A stretch of 64,000 nt of DNA, taken from positions 186,001 to 250,000 of the forward strand of contig JANQGJ010000071.1 of assembly GCA_028277395.1 (NCBI GenBank), written 5' to 3'. Positions 37,859-47,800 of this stretch are shown here, in pieces. How positions within the stretch are numbered: the stretch's first letter is position 1; every line of letters begins with the position of its first letter. Both the position numbers and the translations under genes were made by a program. The DNA comes from Bacteroidales bacterium (GTDB taxonomy: Bacteria > Bacteroidota > Bacteroidia > Bacteroidales > F082). The notes under the pieces are model-generated. The model had not been told where the DNA came from and did not search any database. It saw only the letters and a program-made list of their open reading frames with translations.

Positions 37859-37892
37859 AAAAAAACCTGGTAAATAAAATTACCAGGTTTTA
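37859..37892 (-). terminator. Rho-independent terminator
   Basis: AACCTGGTAA and TTACCAGGTT form a perfect 10-bp stem, followed on the minus strand by a run of eight T. It terminates the TPR protein gene upstream of fmt and has flanking A/T tracts on both sides. Confidence 0.85.
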
Positions 37893-37912
37893 ATTTATAT
37901 TATTGATATTAA

Positions 37913-38614
37913 CTATTGTCTTTTCTTAAGCTCTTTTACACGATAAATGTTCTTATCAATTGATCTACCTTCATTACTTTTGTAATACTTGGTTTTAATT
38001 CTAGTATAAGTATTGATCGCTTTGTCATATTTGCCTAATAATTCATAAACCTGGCCGGCTTTATATAAAAACAATGGTGCTGTGAACCCGTTCTCGTCAA
38101 TATTTGCCGCCTCAAGATAGTATGCTGCAGCTTTTTCTTTTTCACCAAGTTCAAGGTAAGCATCACCAATTGCTCCGGTTGCCATAGGACTTATAAGGTG
38201 ATCATCAGCATTGAAATCTTCAAGATAATCAATTGCATTTTCAAACTCTTTTTTCTTTAAGAAACAGATACCTGCATAATAGTTTGCAAGATTACCTGGT
38301 TTGGTCATGCTATAATCACTGGCAATATCAATAAAACCATCACTATTTCCATCTCCGTACAATGCCAGATCCAATGAGTCTAATTCGAAATATTGCTGAG
38401 CCTGAAACATTTGTTCTTCAGCTTCAATAGTCTTAGGTTCCAGATAATACCTGCAATAACCAAAATATGCAAGAATACCAATGATAACAACGGAAATTAC
38501 AATACCAATGATTTTTTGATTATTGAATATAAATTCTTCAGTTTTACTAAGGGTTTCACCGATATTTTCCAATCTTTGATCTCCTGTTATTTCTTCGCGT
38601 TTTTTCTTAGCCAT
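37913..38614 (-). CDS. Membrane-anchored TPR protein (YfgM-like)
   Basis: 233 residues: a basic cytosolic N-terminus, a transmembrane helix at about 35-52 (IIGIVISVVIIGILAYFG) and TPR motifs in the rest (YYAGICFLKKKEFENAIDYL, AYLELGEKEKAAAYYLEAA). The layout matches YfgM-like proteins that hold a TPR domain on the outer face of the inner membrane near the Sec translocon. That role is by analogy only. Confidence 0.7.
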   Translation of the reverse strand: MAKKKREEITGDQRLENIGETLSKTEEFIFNNQKIIGIVISVVIIGILAYFGYCRYYLEPKTIEAEEQMFQAQQYFELDSLDLALYGDGNSDGFIDIASDYSMTKPGNLANYYAGICFLKKKEFENAIDYLEDFNADDHLISPMATGAIGDAYLELGEKEKAAAYYLEAANIDENGFTAPLFLYKAGQVYELLGKYDKAINTYTRIKTKYYKSNEGRSIDKNIYRVKELKKRQ

Positions 38615-38634
38615 AATTTATCAATTTGAGCATG

Positions 38635-38642
38635 CAAAAGTA
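38635..38642 (-). promoter_or_regulatory. Promoter -7 box (TACTTTTG)
   Basis: A TAnnTTTG match on the minus strand, 20 nt upstream of the TPR protein start. No clear TTTG partner is present. Confidence 0.45.
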
Positions 38643-38682
38643 ATTTTTTCTTGTTAATTATAAAAACACCTGCTATATTTTT

Positions 38683-38690
38683 TAATTTTG
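38683..38690 (+). promoter_or_regulatory. Promoter -7 box (TAATTTTG)
   Basis: A TAnnTTTG match on the plus strand, 41 nt upstream of the DUF4412-like gene. The -33 partner is not evident. Confidence 0.45.
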
Positions 38691-38731
38691 CATTAATAAC
38701 ACATGTATATAATTGTTAATGAGGTGTTTGT

Positions 38732-39562
38732 ATGAGAAATAAGATGTTGGTTACTGCCGTTTTACTTTTATTGTTAGCTATTTTCATCCCCAATGTTGTC
38801 ATGTCGGGTTGGGTCATTAATGAAGTTAGTACTGATCAGTATGGAAACAAGTATTACCAGACTACTTTTATACAGGATCAGTTTATAAGACATGAGACAC
38901 CTTCATCCATAGCGATAATTGATTTAAACAAGCTGGAAATCACCATAGTATTTTCTCAATATAAGGTTTATTGGTCAGGTACAACTTACGAACTAAAAGA
39001 AAGAAGTATTGCTGCTTATGATAAACAAATGGAGGAGATGTTGGCAGGAGTGCCGGCTTCAGCCAGAAAGGAACTTGACAGTATCTATGATGATATTAAA
39101 AATAAAATGCTGGATACTACAACTAGTTATACATATGATAAGAATATTAAACTGGTTAAAACTGATGATCAAAAGGAGATACTTGGATATAAATCATCTA
39201 AGTACAATATACTGATAGGTAATGAAATAACAGAATCGTTTTGGTACACAGATGAAATAACACCATATTCAGGAATTGATATAAATAATATGGTATCATT
39301 TATGTCGCAGTTAGTACCTTCCTATGGTTCTGAAAGTATCTCACAGTCGCGGGAGTACCTTGATTTGTTGAAGAGCGGTTTACTACTGAAATCGATAGAA
39401 TATATTAATGATAGTACAACAACAGAAGTAAGTGTTTCAAGTATTAAGCAAACAGACATAGTTACTGATTTTTTTTCTCCTCCATCCAACTATAAGGAAG
39501 CATCATTTTCTGATATATTAAACCTGATGCCTGTACTGGAAGAATTGGAAGATGATTGGTAG
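38732..39562 (+). CDS. Exported DUF4412-like protein
   Basis: 276 residues with a signal peptide (MRNKMLVTAVLLLLLAIFI). The body has the pattern of DUF4412-type periplasmic proteins: an early beta-sheet with a line such as IIDLNKLEITIVF, a middle helical insertion with DKQMEEMLAGVP, and the later KEILGYKSSKYNI and FWYTDEI stretches. Function is unknown. It converges on the FAH-family gene with five bases between stops. Confidence 0.65.
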   Translation: MRNKMLVTAVLLLLLAIFIPNVVMSGWVINEVSTDQYGNKYYQTTFIQDQFIRHETPSSIAIIDLNKLEITIVFSQYKVYWSGTTYELKERSIAAYDKQMEEMLAGVPASARKELDSIYDDIKNKMLDTTTSYTYDKNIKLVKTDDQKEILGYKSSKYNILIGNEITESFWYTDEITPYSGIDINNMVSFMSQLVPSYGSESISQSREYLDLLKSGLLLKSIEYINDSTTTEVSVSSIKQTDIVTDFFSPPSNYKEASFSDILNLMPVLEELEDDW

Positions 39563-39567
39563 AAATG

Positions 39568-40179
39568 TTATTTAATCACAAAGTCAAGCATTTTACTATC
39601 CTCTATAAAAGATTCATGACGATCAGCAATAAATGTTGATCCTACACCTGACGGAGTCCCTGTAAATATCAGGTCACCTTCTTTTAAAGTGATAAATTTA
39701 GAAACGTAGGATATTAATTTGTTAAATGAGAACATCATATCTTTTGTATTCCCAAGTTGTTTTATTTCTCCATTTACTTTATGACAGAATTTTATATTGT
39801 TAGTATTCAAAAATTTGTCCTTATTAACAAAAGCACTAATTGGCGCCGATTGATCAAATGCTTTAGCAATTTCCCAGGGTAATCCTTTCTTTTTACACTC
39901 TGATTGCACATCACGTGCGGTGAAATCAATACCAATTGCGATTTCCTGAAAATAAGAAGAAGCAAATCTTTCGTGAATATACTTTCCCTTTTTACATATT
40001 TTTATAACAATCTCAGCTTCATAATGCAAATCATTGGTGTGTTCGGGATAATATACAGGATCATTATTTCTAACCAGGGCACTATCTGGTTTTAAAAAGA
40101 AAATAGGGTTTTCCGGAATCGGATTATTCAATTCTTTTGCATGCTCTCTATAATTTCTGCCGATACAAATGATTTTCAT
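39568..40179 (-). CDS. Fumarylacetoacetate hydrolase family protein
   Basis: 203 residues, close to the small single-domain branch (acylpyruvase or oxaloacetate decarboxylase, YcgM type). Metal-binding motif HYEAEIVI, the GIDFTARDVQ segment, FDQSAP and the signature FTGTPSGVG are present. It should use a divalent metal to cleave C-C bonds of 2,4-dioxo acids or decarboxylate oxaloacetate. The exact substrate cannot be decided. Confidence 0.88.
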   Translation of the reverse strand: MKIICIGRNYREHAKELNNPIPENPIFFLKPDSALVRNNDPVYYPEHTNDLHYEAEIVIKICKKGKYIHERFASSYFQEIAIGIDFTARDVQSECKKKGLPWEIAKAFDQSAPISAFVNKDKFLNTNNIKFCHKVNGEIKQLGNTKDMMFSFNKLISYVSKFITLKEGDLIFTGTPSGVGSTFIADRHESFIEDSKMLDFVIK

Positions 40180-40261
40180 AAACAGGTAATAATTAAATAA
40201 TTGAATTAAAAGTTTTGTGATGAAATCACATTTCTCAGAACTAACATAAAAAATATTCTGG

Positions 40262-41062
40262 TTATATCATATCCAGTTTTATATTGGTCAATAGTTTCTT
40301 TGTGTATTGTGGAAAATCTGCATTCATAATCCATGAATAATAGGAAGGGTCTTTTGAAAATATCTCAACCACGGTTTTACCTTTATGTTTTCCAAAATTA
40401 AATGTTTCCTTACCATCCTTATTATAAACAATCTGACCTATAAGATCTGCATTTCTGTTGTGCATTGAAAAATCATGTAACATCTGCATATCATTTTCAA
40501 CTGGTATAGATGTATTTCCTTCTTTATCAGTAAACTCTGTATTTGCATACATGTCAAGCTGAGCTTTTAGTACTTCATATGTTGCCTTTGTATCAGCTTC
40601 CGCTGCATGTGCATTTTCAAGCTCTTTGCCTAGATAGAACCTATAGGCAGCATTAAGTGTTCTTTGTTCCATTTTCATGAAAATATTTTGAACATCGATT
40701 AGCTTACGGTTTTTTATATCAAAATCAACCCCTGCCCGTATAAATTCTTCAACAAGCATAGGAATATCAAACTTAAGTGAATTATAACCGGCCAGATCAC
40801 AGCCTTTCAAAAAATTGGCAATTTCCTTAGCTTTCTGCTTAAAGGTTGGCTTATCAGTCAGTTCCTTATCTGAATAACCGTGAATTTTACTGGCTTCTTC
40901 AGTAATTGGATAGTCCGGGTTTAACAACCAGGTTTTAGCATCTTCCAATCCATTCGGATTAACTTTCAATACACTTATTTCAATAATTCTGTCCTTTGTA
41001 ACATTCAGTCCGGTTGCTTCAATGTCAAAAAAGGCAATGGGTTTTTTTAGATTAAGTTCCAT
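40262..41062 (-). CDS. DnaQ-like 3'-5' exonuclease
   Basis: 266 residues. The N-terminal DEDDh exonuclease fold shows FFDIEATGL (motif I, Asp and Glu), GYNSLKFDIPML (motif II) and HAAEADTKATYEV (motif III, His and Asp). The C-terminal part (about 215-266) carries FNFGKHKGKTV, an extra small domain seen in Bacteroidota members of this group. It is not the dedicated proofreading subunit by obvious context. A role in DNA repair or RNA turnover is likely. Confidence 0.88.
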   Translation of the reverse strand: MELNLKKPIAFFDIEATGLNVTKDRIIEISVLKVNPNGLEDAKTWLLNPDYPITEEASKIHGYSDKELTDKPTFKQKAKEIANFLKGCDLAGYNSLKFDIPMLVEEFIRAGVDFDIKNRKLIDVQNIFMKMEQRTLNAAYRFYLGKELENAHAAEADTKATYEVLKAQLDMYANTEFTDKEGNTSIPVENDMQMLHDFSMHNRNADLIGQIVYNKDGKETFNFGKHKGKTVVEIFSKDPSYYSWIMNADFPQYTKKLLTNIKLDMI

Positions 41063-41225
41063 ATCTAATTTTTGTTAATCAAAATATAATAGTTGTCAGA
41101 CAATTTACATTTAAACAAACAACAAATGCATGATCTGTTAATGCATATGTGTAAACTGCATGGTAATTTTAATACAAAAATATTTAAAATATATACCTGA
41201 TAAGAGGTTTCCTTTGAATATTTGA

Positions 41226-42521
41226 TCAGACGGTTGTCTCAGGACTGAAATTTTCCAGTAATTCCTTTAGTCTTTTGAGATACATTCCTCCCAGGGCACC
41301 ATCAACAATACGATGGTCATATGCAAGAGAAAGAATCATAATGTGACGTATTCCAATAAAGTCACCATCAGGTGTTTCAATTACTGCAGGTTGTTTTCTT
41401 ATTGCACCTACTCCCAGTATTGCAACCTGAGGTTGATTTATAATAGGAGTACCGGTGAGACTGTCAAAAGATCCAAAATTTGTAATAGTAAAAGTACCAT
41501 CCTGAATTTCATCTGGCTGGAGCTTATTCGACCTGGCTCTTCCTGCAAGATCATTAACTGATTTTACAACTCCCAGCAAACTTTTCTCATCTGCTTTTTT
41601 AATAACCGGTACAATTAAATTTCCATTTGGCAAAGCTGCCGCCATACCAATATTGATATCTTTTCTGTAGATTATATTATATCCATCCAGAGATACGTTT
41701 ATTTGTGGATAATCTCTCAAAGCCTGCGCAGCGGCCTGTACAAAAATCGGAGTGAAAGTAATTTTCTCGCCTTCACGTTTTTGGAAACTTTCTTTAACAC
41801 TGTTTCGCCATTTAACAATATTAGTTACATCCACATCAATAAATGATGTAACATGAGGTGAAACCTGTTTTGACATTACCATGTGGTCTGCGATCAGTTT
41901 CCTCATCCTGTCCATCTCCACAACCCTGTCAGTAGCCATTGAAGGGACAGGAGGGGGAGCTATTTTTTGTAAAGGTTCAGTATTTACAGCTGCAGTCACT
42001 GGTTTATTACGGTTGGCAAGAAATGCCTGAACATCATTTTTGGTAACTCTGCCATCTCGGCCACTCCCAGCTATACCATCAAGCTCTGCTACTGAAATAT
42101 TCTCGGCAGCAGCCATACTTTTAACCAGCGGGGAATAAAATTTCTTCGACTTACTAAAATCATCAGGTGTGTCAACTGGCTTATCTTCAACAACTTCTTC
42201 GATATTATTATCAGAAATAGCTATGTTTTCAGGTTGTTCAGGTTTTTCAGCATCATTTTCTGATTCACCGGAATCAACTCCATCCATCTCAACTCTGGCA
42301 ATAATTTCACCAACTGCAACAACATCACCTTCGTTATAAAGGAGTTCGACTAATTTTCCTTCAACAGGACTTGGGATTTCAGAGTCAACTTTATCCGTTG
42401 CGATTTCAACAATAGAATCATCTTCTTCAAGTTGATCACCAATATTTTTAACCCATCGGGTAATTGTTGCCTCTATAATGCTTTCACCCAATTTGGGCAT
42501 TACTATATCAAATTTTGCCAT
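41226..42521 (-). CDS. 2-oxo acid dehydrogenase E2 (dihydrolipoamide acyltransferase)
   Basis: 431 residues: N-terminal lipoyl domain (about 1-78) with the lipoylated Lys in ATDKVDSEI, an acidic linker, an E3/E1-binding domain (about 130-168, SPLVKSMAAAENI, GSGRDGRVTKNDV), a Pro-rich hinge, and a catalytic domain (about 200-431) ending with LAYDHRIVDGALGG, whose His and Asp are catalytic. It transfers acyl groups from the E1 enzyme to CoA. No E1 or E3 gene lies next to it, so branched-chain, pyruvate or 2-oxoglutarate specificity remains open. Confidence 0.92.
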   Translation of the reverse strand: MAKFDIVMPKLGESIIEATITRWVKNIGDQLEEDDSIVEIATDKVDSEIPSPVEGKLVELLYNEGDVVAVGEIIARVEMDGVDSGESENDAEKPEQPENIAISDNNIEEVVEDKPVDTPDDFSKSKKFYSPLVKSMAAAENISVAELDGIAGSGRDGRVTKNDVQAFLANRNKPVTAAVNTEPLQKIAPPPVPSMATDRVVEMDRMRKLIADHMVMSKQVSPHVTSFIDVDVTNIVKWRNSVKESFQKREGEKITFTPIFVQAAAQALRDYPQINVSLDGYNIIYRKDINIGMAAALPNGNLIVPVIKKADEKSLLGVVKSVNDLAGRARSNKLQPDEIQDGTFTITNFGSFDSLTGTPIINQPQVAILGVGAIRKQPAVIETPDGDFIGIRHIMILSLAYDHRIVDGALGGMYLKRLKELLENFSPETTV

Positions 42522-42726
42522 TATTATGTTTTTCTATCTTTTTAACCAAAATTAAATTCTTCAACCGAAGTAGGGCAGTAGTCAAATCCGGTTGATTTCA
42601 TTTTGCAAAAATAATATATTATCTATAATGATTATAAAGAAGGAATCTTGTTAAACAAAATTTAATGAAATGTTACAGACAATCCCTATGTATTGATGAT
42701 ATAAAATCACAAAATATATGTAATGT

Positions 42727-43139
42727 TGACAAATGTAAATATATTACAAATGTAAACATGAGAACAATTAATGCAATTGAAATGACTTATAAACAAGGTA
42801 ATTCAGGTAGTGTTACAATTGTAAATTAACAATTATGGTATACAAATGTAAATAATATGATTGAAACTTTATAATTATATCATGTGTGTATTATAATATA
42901 CATGTAATCAGACTTATAAATGTATCAATCTTTATATTAATTTAAATATTTAATGTATTTATCAAATACTTAATTAATTTCAGATAGCTACTCTATTATA
43001 TTTAATTTCAAGAATATATAGCTAATAATAGATAAATTACTTCAAATAATGAGGTGGTGTACAATTGTAAATAGAGAATTGTTGGTGCTTCTGTTTACAA
43101 TTGTGTGTTGTCATAAATAAAATGTTTATATTTGTAAAC
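42727..43139. promoter_or_regulatory. Seven TTACAAwTGTAAA operator-like palindromes
   Basis: Near-identical palindromic sites are at 42727-42740, 42744-42757, 42813-42826, 42840-42853, 43059-43072, 43093-43106 and 43124-43139 (the last is GTTTATATTTGTAAAC). The last overlaps the -7 box of the XRE regulator gene. The arrangement of pairs and a promoter-proximal cluster looks like an operator array bound by that regulator. Confidence 0.65.
43127..43134 (+). promoter_or_regulatory. Promoter -7 box (TATATTTG) inside an operator
   Basis: An exact TAnnTTTG box lying within the seventh palindrome, 11 nt before the chosen start codon of the XRE regulator. Binding there would block transcription. Confidence 0.55.
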
Positions 43140-43145
43140 AGAAAA

Positions 43146-43595
43146 ATGATTGAAAGAATAAAAAAAATATTAACCAGTAAGGGTATGAGTCCTTCTCAAT
43201 TTGCTGATGAAATTGAAGTTCAACGGTCATCTTTATCACATGTTTTATCAGGAAGGAACAAACCAAGTTTGGATTTTGTCATAAAAATAAAACAGAAATT
43301 CGATGATATTGACCTGGAATGGTTAATATTTGGAGAAGGAGAAATGTATCTTAATGATCGAAAAAGTAGTCAGGAGGCAGGAATTGTTTCGGATGCAGAA
43401 GTTATGGAGCAAGAAGCTACACATCAGCAGGAACTGGAATTTGATAAACCACTATCTGATAATCCTCAAATAAATGAGAGTGATGGTACAAAAGCAGTAG
43501 CTGATAAGGATTCAAAAGTTATCTTTAATAAAGCAAACAAAGTGATTGTACTGTACGCTAACGGTACATATGAAGAATTTTCTAAAACCCAATAG
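43146..43595 (+). CDS. XRE-family helix-turn-helix regulator
   Basis: I choose ATG 43146 (MIERIKKIL) because the frame upstream overlaps the promoter box and operators. The result has 149 residues. The N-terminal HTH (about 1-65) reads MSPSQFADEIEVQRSSLSH, then LSGRNKPSLDFVIKI, as in phage-repressor-like XRE proteins. A polar, acidic linker and a small C-terminal piece (KVIVLYANGTYEEF) follow. It probably binds the seven upstream palindromes and represses itself. The second target, if any, is not obvious. No phage genes are nearby. Confidence 0.82.
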   Translation: MIERIKKILTSKGMSPSQFADEIEVQRSSLSHVLSGRNKPSLDFVIKIKQKFDDIDLEWLIFGEGEMYLNDRKSSQEAGIVSDAEVMEQEATHQQELEFDKPLSDNPQINESDGTKAVADKDSKVIFNKANKVIVLYANGTYEEFSKTQ

Positions 43596-43601
43596 AGAAA
43601 A

Positions 43602-44021
43602 CTAAAATCTTTCGAATTCAGAAAAGAAGAAATTACCTTCAATTATTGCATTTTCATCACTATCTGAACCATGAACAGCATTTTTCTCCATTGAAGTAGC
43701 AAAAAGAGCACGGATTGTACCTGGTTCAGCATTAGCCGGATCAGTTGATCCAATATATTTTCTATATTCTTCTACAGCATTTTCCTTTTCAAGTATAGCA
43801 GCAATAATAGGTCCCGATGTCATAAATTCAACCAGATGGCTATAAAAAGGTCTGTCTTTATGAACAGCATAAAATTTCATGGCTTGTTCTTTTGTTAATC
43901 TTGTGAACTTTAGCGCTTTAATGGTATATCCTCCATCAATTATTTTAGCTATTATATTGCCCATATTTCCATCAGCTACAGCCTGGGGCTTAATCATTGT
44001 AAATGTAGTGTTACCTGCCAT
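43602..44021 (-). CDS. ndk: Nucleoside-diphosphate kinase
   Basis: 139 residues. Equilibrates nucleoside di- and triphosphates through a phosphohistidine. The active site is H117 in NAVHGSDSDENA, with the N-terminal TFTMIKPQAV and the GTIRA segment typical of the family. The length is usual. It converges on the XRE regulator gene, six bases from its stop. Confidence 0.95.
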   Translation of the reverse strand: MAGNTTFTMIKPQAVADGNMGNIIAKIIDGGYTIKALKFTRLTKEQAMKFYAVHKDRPFYSHLVEFMTSGPIIAAILEKENAVEEYRKYIGSTDPANAEPGTIRALFATSMEKNAVHGSDSDENAIIEGNFFFSEFERF

Positions 44022-44340
44022 AAGATATTTTAATTAAAAATTTACCGTAAAAATAAACATAATCGTTTTAAGTACAAATTGAAACGATATTAAATCGGGT
44101 GATATTTAGCATAAATTACAACATTATTTGTGATTGAATTATCACTATTAAATTGAGATTTACTTTCCCTGTGAATTGGCAAGAAATTGATATATGCTAC
44201 TTATGCATTAATCTTTCTAACAACGTATATTTTCGTATATCACAAATACCTTTCGCAATTGAAAAGCACTAATCCGGCATATTTACTTAGTTATAATTGG
44301 TTTTTACTGCATGTTAAACCATAGTTTCAATCATAGTTTT
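44022..44340. other. Spacer between ndk and the inverted-repeat region
   Basis: AT-rich, with no open frame, RNA gene or convincing hairpin that I can see. Confidence 0.4.
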
Positions 44341-44368
44341 ATATTCTCTGGGGATTAATTTCATTGAT

Positions 44369-44489
44369 CCCGTATAGGGAATCCTGTGCAATCATATAAA
44401 CCCAAAATCCCCTATCGGGTATTTCATACTATTGCCTCTGTCATCAATTACAAACTTAAGTTTGTATTTCTTCCAGAGGCAATAGTATG
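44369..44489. repeat. Nested inverted repeats next to tRNA-Ser
   Basis: CATACTATTGCCTCTG (44425-44440) and its perfect complement (44474-44489) enclose an 18-nt palindrome, TACAAACTTAAGTTTGTA (44449-44466). Just outside, CCCGTATAGGGA (44369-44380) and TCCCCTATCGGG (44408-44419) form another stem with bulges. It lies 31-152 nt downstream of the tRNA 3' end on the tRNA strand. Confidence 0.75.
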
Positions 44490-44520
44490 CAATGATTTCA
44501 TCATTGTGGGTTTACTTTTG

Positions 44521-44607
44521 CGGAGGGTAAGGGATTCGAACCCTTGGTCCGCGTGAGCGGACAACGGTTTTCGAGACCGCCCCGTTCGACCACTCCGGCA
44601 ACCCTCC
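44521..44607 (-). tRNA. tRNA-Ser(CGA)
   Basis: Read on the minus strand: acceptor arms GGAGGGT and ACCCTCC pair, the anticodon stem GCGGT/ACCGT encloses loop CTCGAAA with anticodon CGA, a long variable arm (GTCCGCTCACGCGGAC) is typical of tRNA-Ser, and the T arm GGGTTCGAATCCC is present. Length is 87 nt including the discriminator G. CCA is not encoded. It reads codon UCG. Confidence 0.95.
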
Positions 44608-44734
44608 ACGACAAAATTAACAATTTGATCTCTACAAGGTTAAATTATAATATTTTTTGTTAACTAATTGCCTGTTAATTTTCTATATTAATTTACATGC
44701 TTATTCTAAGTTTAGTTTAATAAAAGATGATCGG

Positions 44735-44765
44735 TTTTACCTGTTGCGTTTTTTTTCTATTTTTG
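44735..44765 (+). promoter_or_regulatory. Promoter of the multi-PAS kinase
   Basis: TTTT (44735-44738), a 19-nt spacer and TATTTTTG (44758-44765) approximate the Bacteroidota promoter. Its position argues for the downstream start codon at 44838. Confidence 0.5.
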
Positions 44766-44837
44766 ATAGGTACTTTATGGAAATCAAGGTGCATTGTTTT
44801 AATATTCAATACTTCTTTAAACAAAACGAATTCTGTA

Positions 44838-47800
44838 ATGCTTAATTCAAGTGAGGAAATAGCCCGTTTGAAAAGTGAAATTATTGAGCTTAAGGAAAAA
44901 CTGGCAAAATATGACTCTCGTATTTCTGTTGAAAATAAATTTTCAGAGCTATATGATAGTATTCCAATTGGTATAATGTATTACAATTATAAAGGCATTG
45001 TAGTTGATTGTAATGACTTTTTCGTTACAATCATTGGTTCATCCAAGCAGGATTTGATAGGCTTTGATATGATGTCAACTTTAAAGGATATGGAGATGAA
45101 GAAAGCCATAAATTCATCTTTAATTAAAGGAGAGGGCAGGTATGAAGGTGTTTATAAAAGTATCACTGCAGAAAAAGAAACGCCGGTTAGAGTAATTTTT
45201 AAAGGACTTAAAAACGATGACAATATTATATATGGCGGAATATGTATTGCCGAGGATTTAACTGAATTTGCAAAAACCTGTAAAGAACTTAAAAAAACAG
45301 AGGAAAATTATCGGCACATATTCGAAAATACGACGGATGTTTACTACCATATGGATACCGATGGTAAAATCATGTTGTTGAATCCTGCTGTAAAAGACCT
45401 TCTCCTGCTGGAAAAATCTGACGATTATACCGGAAGAAACCTGAGTGTATTTTTTAAAGATAGCAGTGAATTGGTATCATTAATTGATAAACTTAAGAAA
45501 ACAGGTCAGATTGATGGTTATAAGACAGAAATGGTGAGATCAGATAATTCAGTTATAACCGTTGAAATAAATTTAAAGGCAGTTTATGATCTAACCAATA
45601 ACATAAGTAGCATTGTAGGTGTATTTTATGATGTTTCTGAGCGTATTAAGTCTGAAAAAGAACGCTCAAACCATATCTGGTTTCTTAAAAGACTTAAGAA
45701 AATTGATGAGATAATTAAGGAGTCAACTGATGATAATGACATTATTACCAATGCTTTAAAATCGTTAAAAGATGCTCTTAAATGTGATTGTATTATGGTT
45801 TTTGAGAAAAATGATTCTGCCATCTGGAATCTGTATCTCAATCAGCATTCTCATACGAAACAAAATCAAAAGATATGCTCAGATGATCTGGTAAATGATA
45901 AACCGATATCCAGAATACTGGAAAAATTATCAAAGTTAAAAGGAGTACAGTTTATTTCAGGAAATAAGAATAAGGGTTATGATGTGATCCTGGATAAGAT
46001 AGGTTCAGAAAACCTGTTGAGTAGTTCTCTTAAACTTAATTCTGGCAGTAATCTTGTTGTTTTAATCAGGGGTATAAACAAGAACCGTATTTGGAATGAT
46101 CATGAAACTACCCTTGTATCTGAAGTAATGAGCAGACTGAAAGATGCTGTAAATACTTACTATTCAACAGAATTACTAAATAAAAGTGAAGAGCACCACA
46201 GAAGGTTAATAGAAGCAACATCCGAAGGATATTGGGAAGTTGATAATAAAGGCATTACAATACTTGCAAACAATGCAATGTGTGAAATGCTGGGATACAC
46301 AATGGATGAGTTTATCGGAAGTCTTTCTTTTATACATATATTACCTACGAGTAAGCAACAGGTTCATGAACTGATTGCTCAACAAACAATTAGCGGAACT
46401 TCAAGCTTCGAAGTTGAGCTTCGTCACAAAAATGGTAACATAATACATACTGTTGTTAACTCAACACAAAGAATAAACAAATTAAATGAGACAAAGGGAA
46501 CGTTTTTCTTTGTTACAGATATTTCAAATCAAAAAAAAGTTGAGCAACGGTTAAAAGAGTCAGAAATACAATTACGATTATTGTTTAATTCAATGTCTGA
46601 CGCTGTAATTGAAATAGATTACAATGGAAAGTATATTAGTATTGCACCAACCAGACCAAACAGGATTCTGCCCTCAAAGAAAAGTGTTGGCAAATCGTTT
46701 CATGATTTCTTTCCAAAGCAGCAGGCAGATCAGTTGCTTTCTTTCGTACGAAGCTGTTTAGATGATAACAAGCCGAAAAGTATAGAATATCCTGTTGAAA
46801 AGGATAATGAAACTTATTGGCTGGAGGGAAGGGCTGTACCTAAAACTGATAATACCATACTTCTGGTATCTCATGATATTACAAGCAGAAGAAGTGCAAT
46901 TCACAAATTAAGACAGAGTGAAAGAGATCATAAATCTTTAAGTAATCTTCTTCGCAAAATAATTGATACCTCACCTGAAATGATATGGGCTAAAGATAAT
47001 TTTGGAAAATATACCATTACAAATGAAGCTATAACAAGGAAATTATTAAATGCAAAAGATGTTGAAGAGCCAATTGGCAAGCATATCATGCATTTTGTAG
47101 AAAGAGAACAGTTGGCTCATCAGGATAATAATAGCTGGTACACATTTGGACAGGATTGTGAAGAAACAGATAAAATGGTGTTGCAGTCGAAAAGACCCGG
47201 TAGATTTGATGAACATGGAATAGTCTTTGGTAAGTATTTGTTTCTTGATGTTTATAAGGCTCCAATATTTGATGAAAAAGGTATAATTACAGGCACTGTA
47301 GGATTTGCCAGAGATGTTACCTATGAAAAAAAAGTAGAACGGGAGAAGGAGGACTTTAGAAAAGAACTGGAGTTGAAAAATATAGAACTTAAAGAGGTAA
47401 ACCAAAACCTAAAGCTCGCTCTTGAAAAAGCAAGGGAGTCTGACGAATTGAAGACATCTTTCATAAAAAACATCTCCCATGAAGTACGAACTCCCCTGAA
47501 TGGAATAGTCGGATTTCTGGAAATATTGAACAGCGATTCGCTAACTAAAGATGAAAGAACTGAATATACAAACTATGTAATGAATAGCAGTGATCAACTC
47601 ACTTCCATCATCACTGATATTCTGGAATATTCAAGACTTGAAGCCGGTCAGATCAAAGTAAACAACTCCAGATTTTGTATTAACCAGTTATTAAAGGATA
47701 TATACTCAGTATATTTTTCAAAACTGATCTCTAAAAATAAGTCACATATTAAACTGGATCTTGATAAAAAATTAATCGATTCCAAAAACATTATCTCCGG

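Larger units (their letters stand above)
42522..43145. other. Long AT-rich regulatory intergenic region
   Basis: About 620 nt without a gene. Apart from the palindromic sites listed separately and possible TAnnTTTG boxes for the E2 gene near 42547 (minus), the rest is very AT-rich and shows no coding potential. This is unusually long for this compact genome. Confidence 0.6.

Noticed and set aside
43101..43145. Upstream extension of the XRE regulator from a TTG start at 43101
   Set aside because: The extension covers operator-like palindromes and the TATATTTG promoter box, and ATG 43146 begins exactly at the usual start of the HTH domain.
43146..43595. XRE regulator as a sign of a prophage
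   Set aside because: No integrase, structural, lysis or replication phage genes occur on either side. The neighbours are ndk and a metabolic E2 gene.
44521..44607. Integration site of a genomic island at the tRNA-Ser gene
   Set aside because: I found no second copy of the tRNA 3' end and no integrase in the window. Only the structured repeat downstream remains unexplained.
44727..44837. Hydrophobic N-terminal extension of the multi-PAS kinase, which would add a membrane segment
   Set aside because: A promoter-like TTTT-N19-TATTTTTG lies inside it and a good ATG follows at 44838. I cannot exclude it completely.
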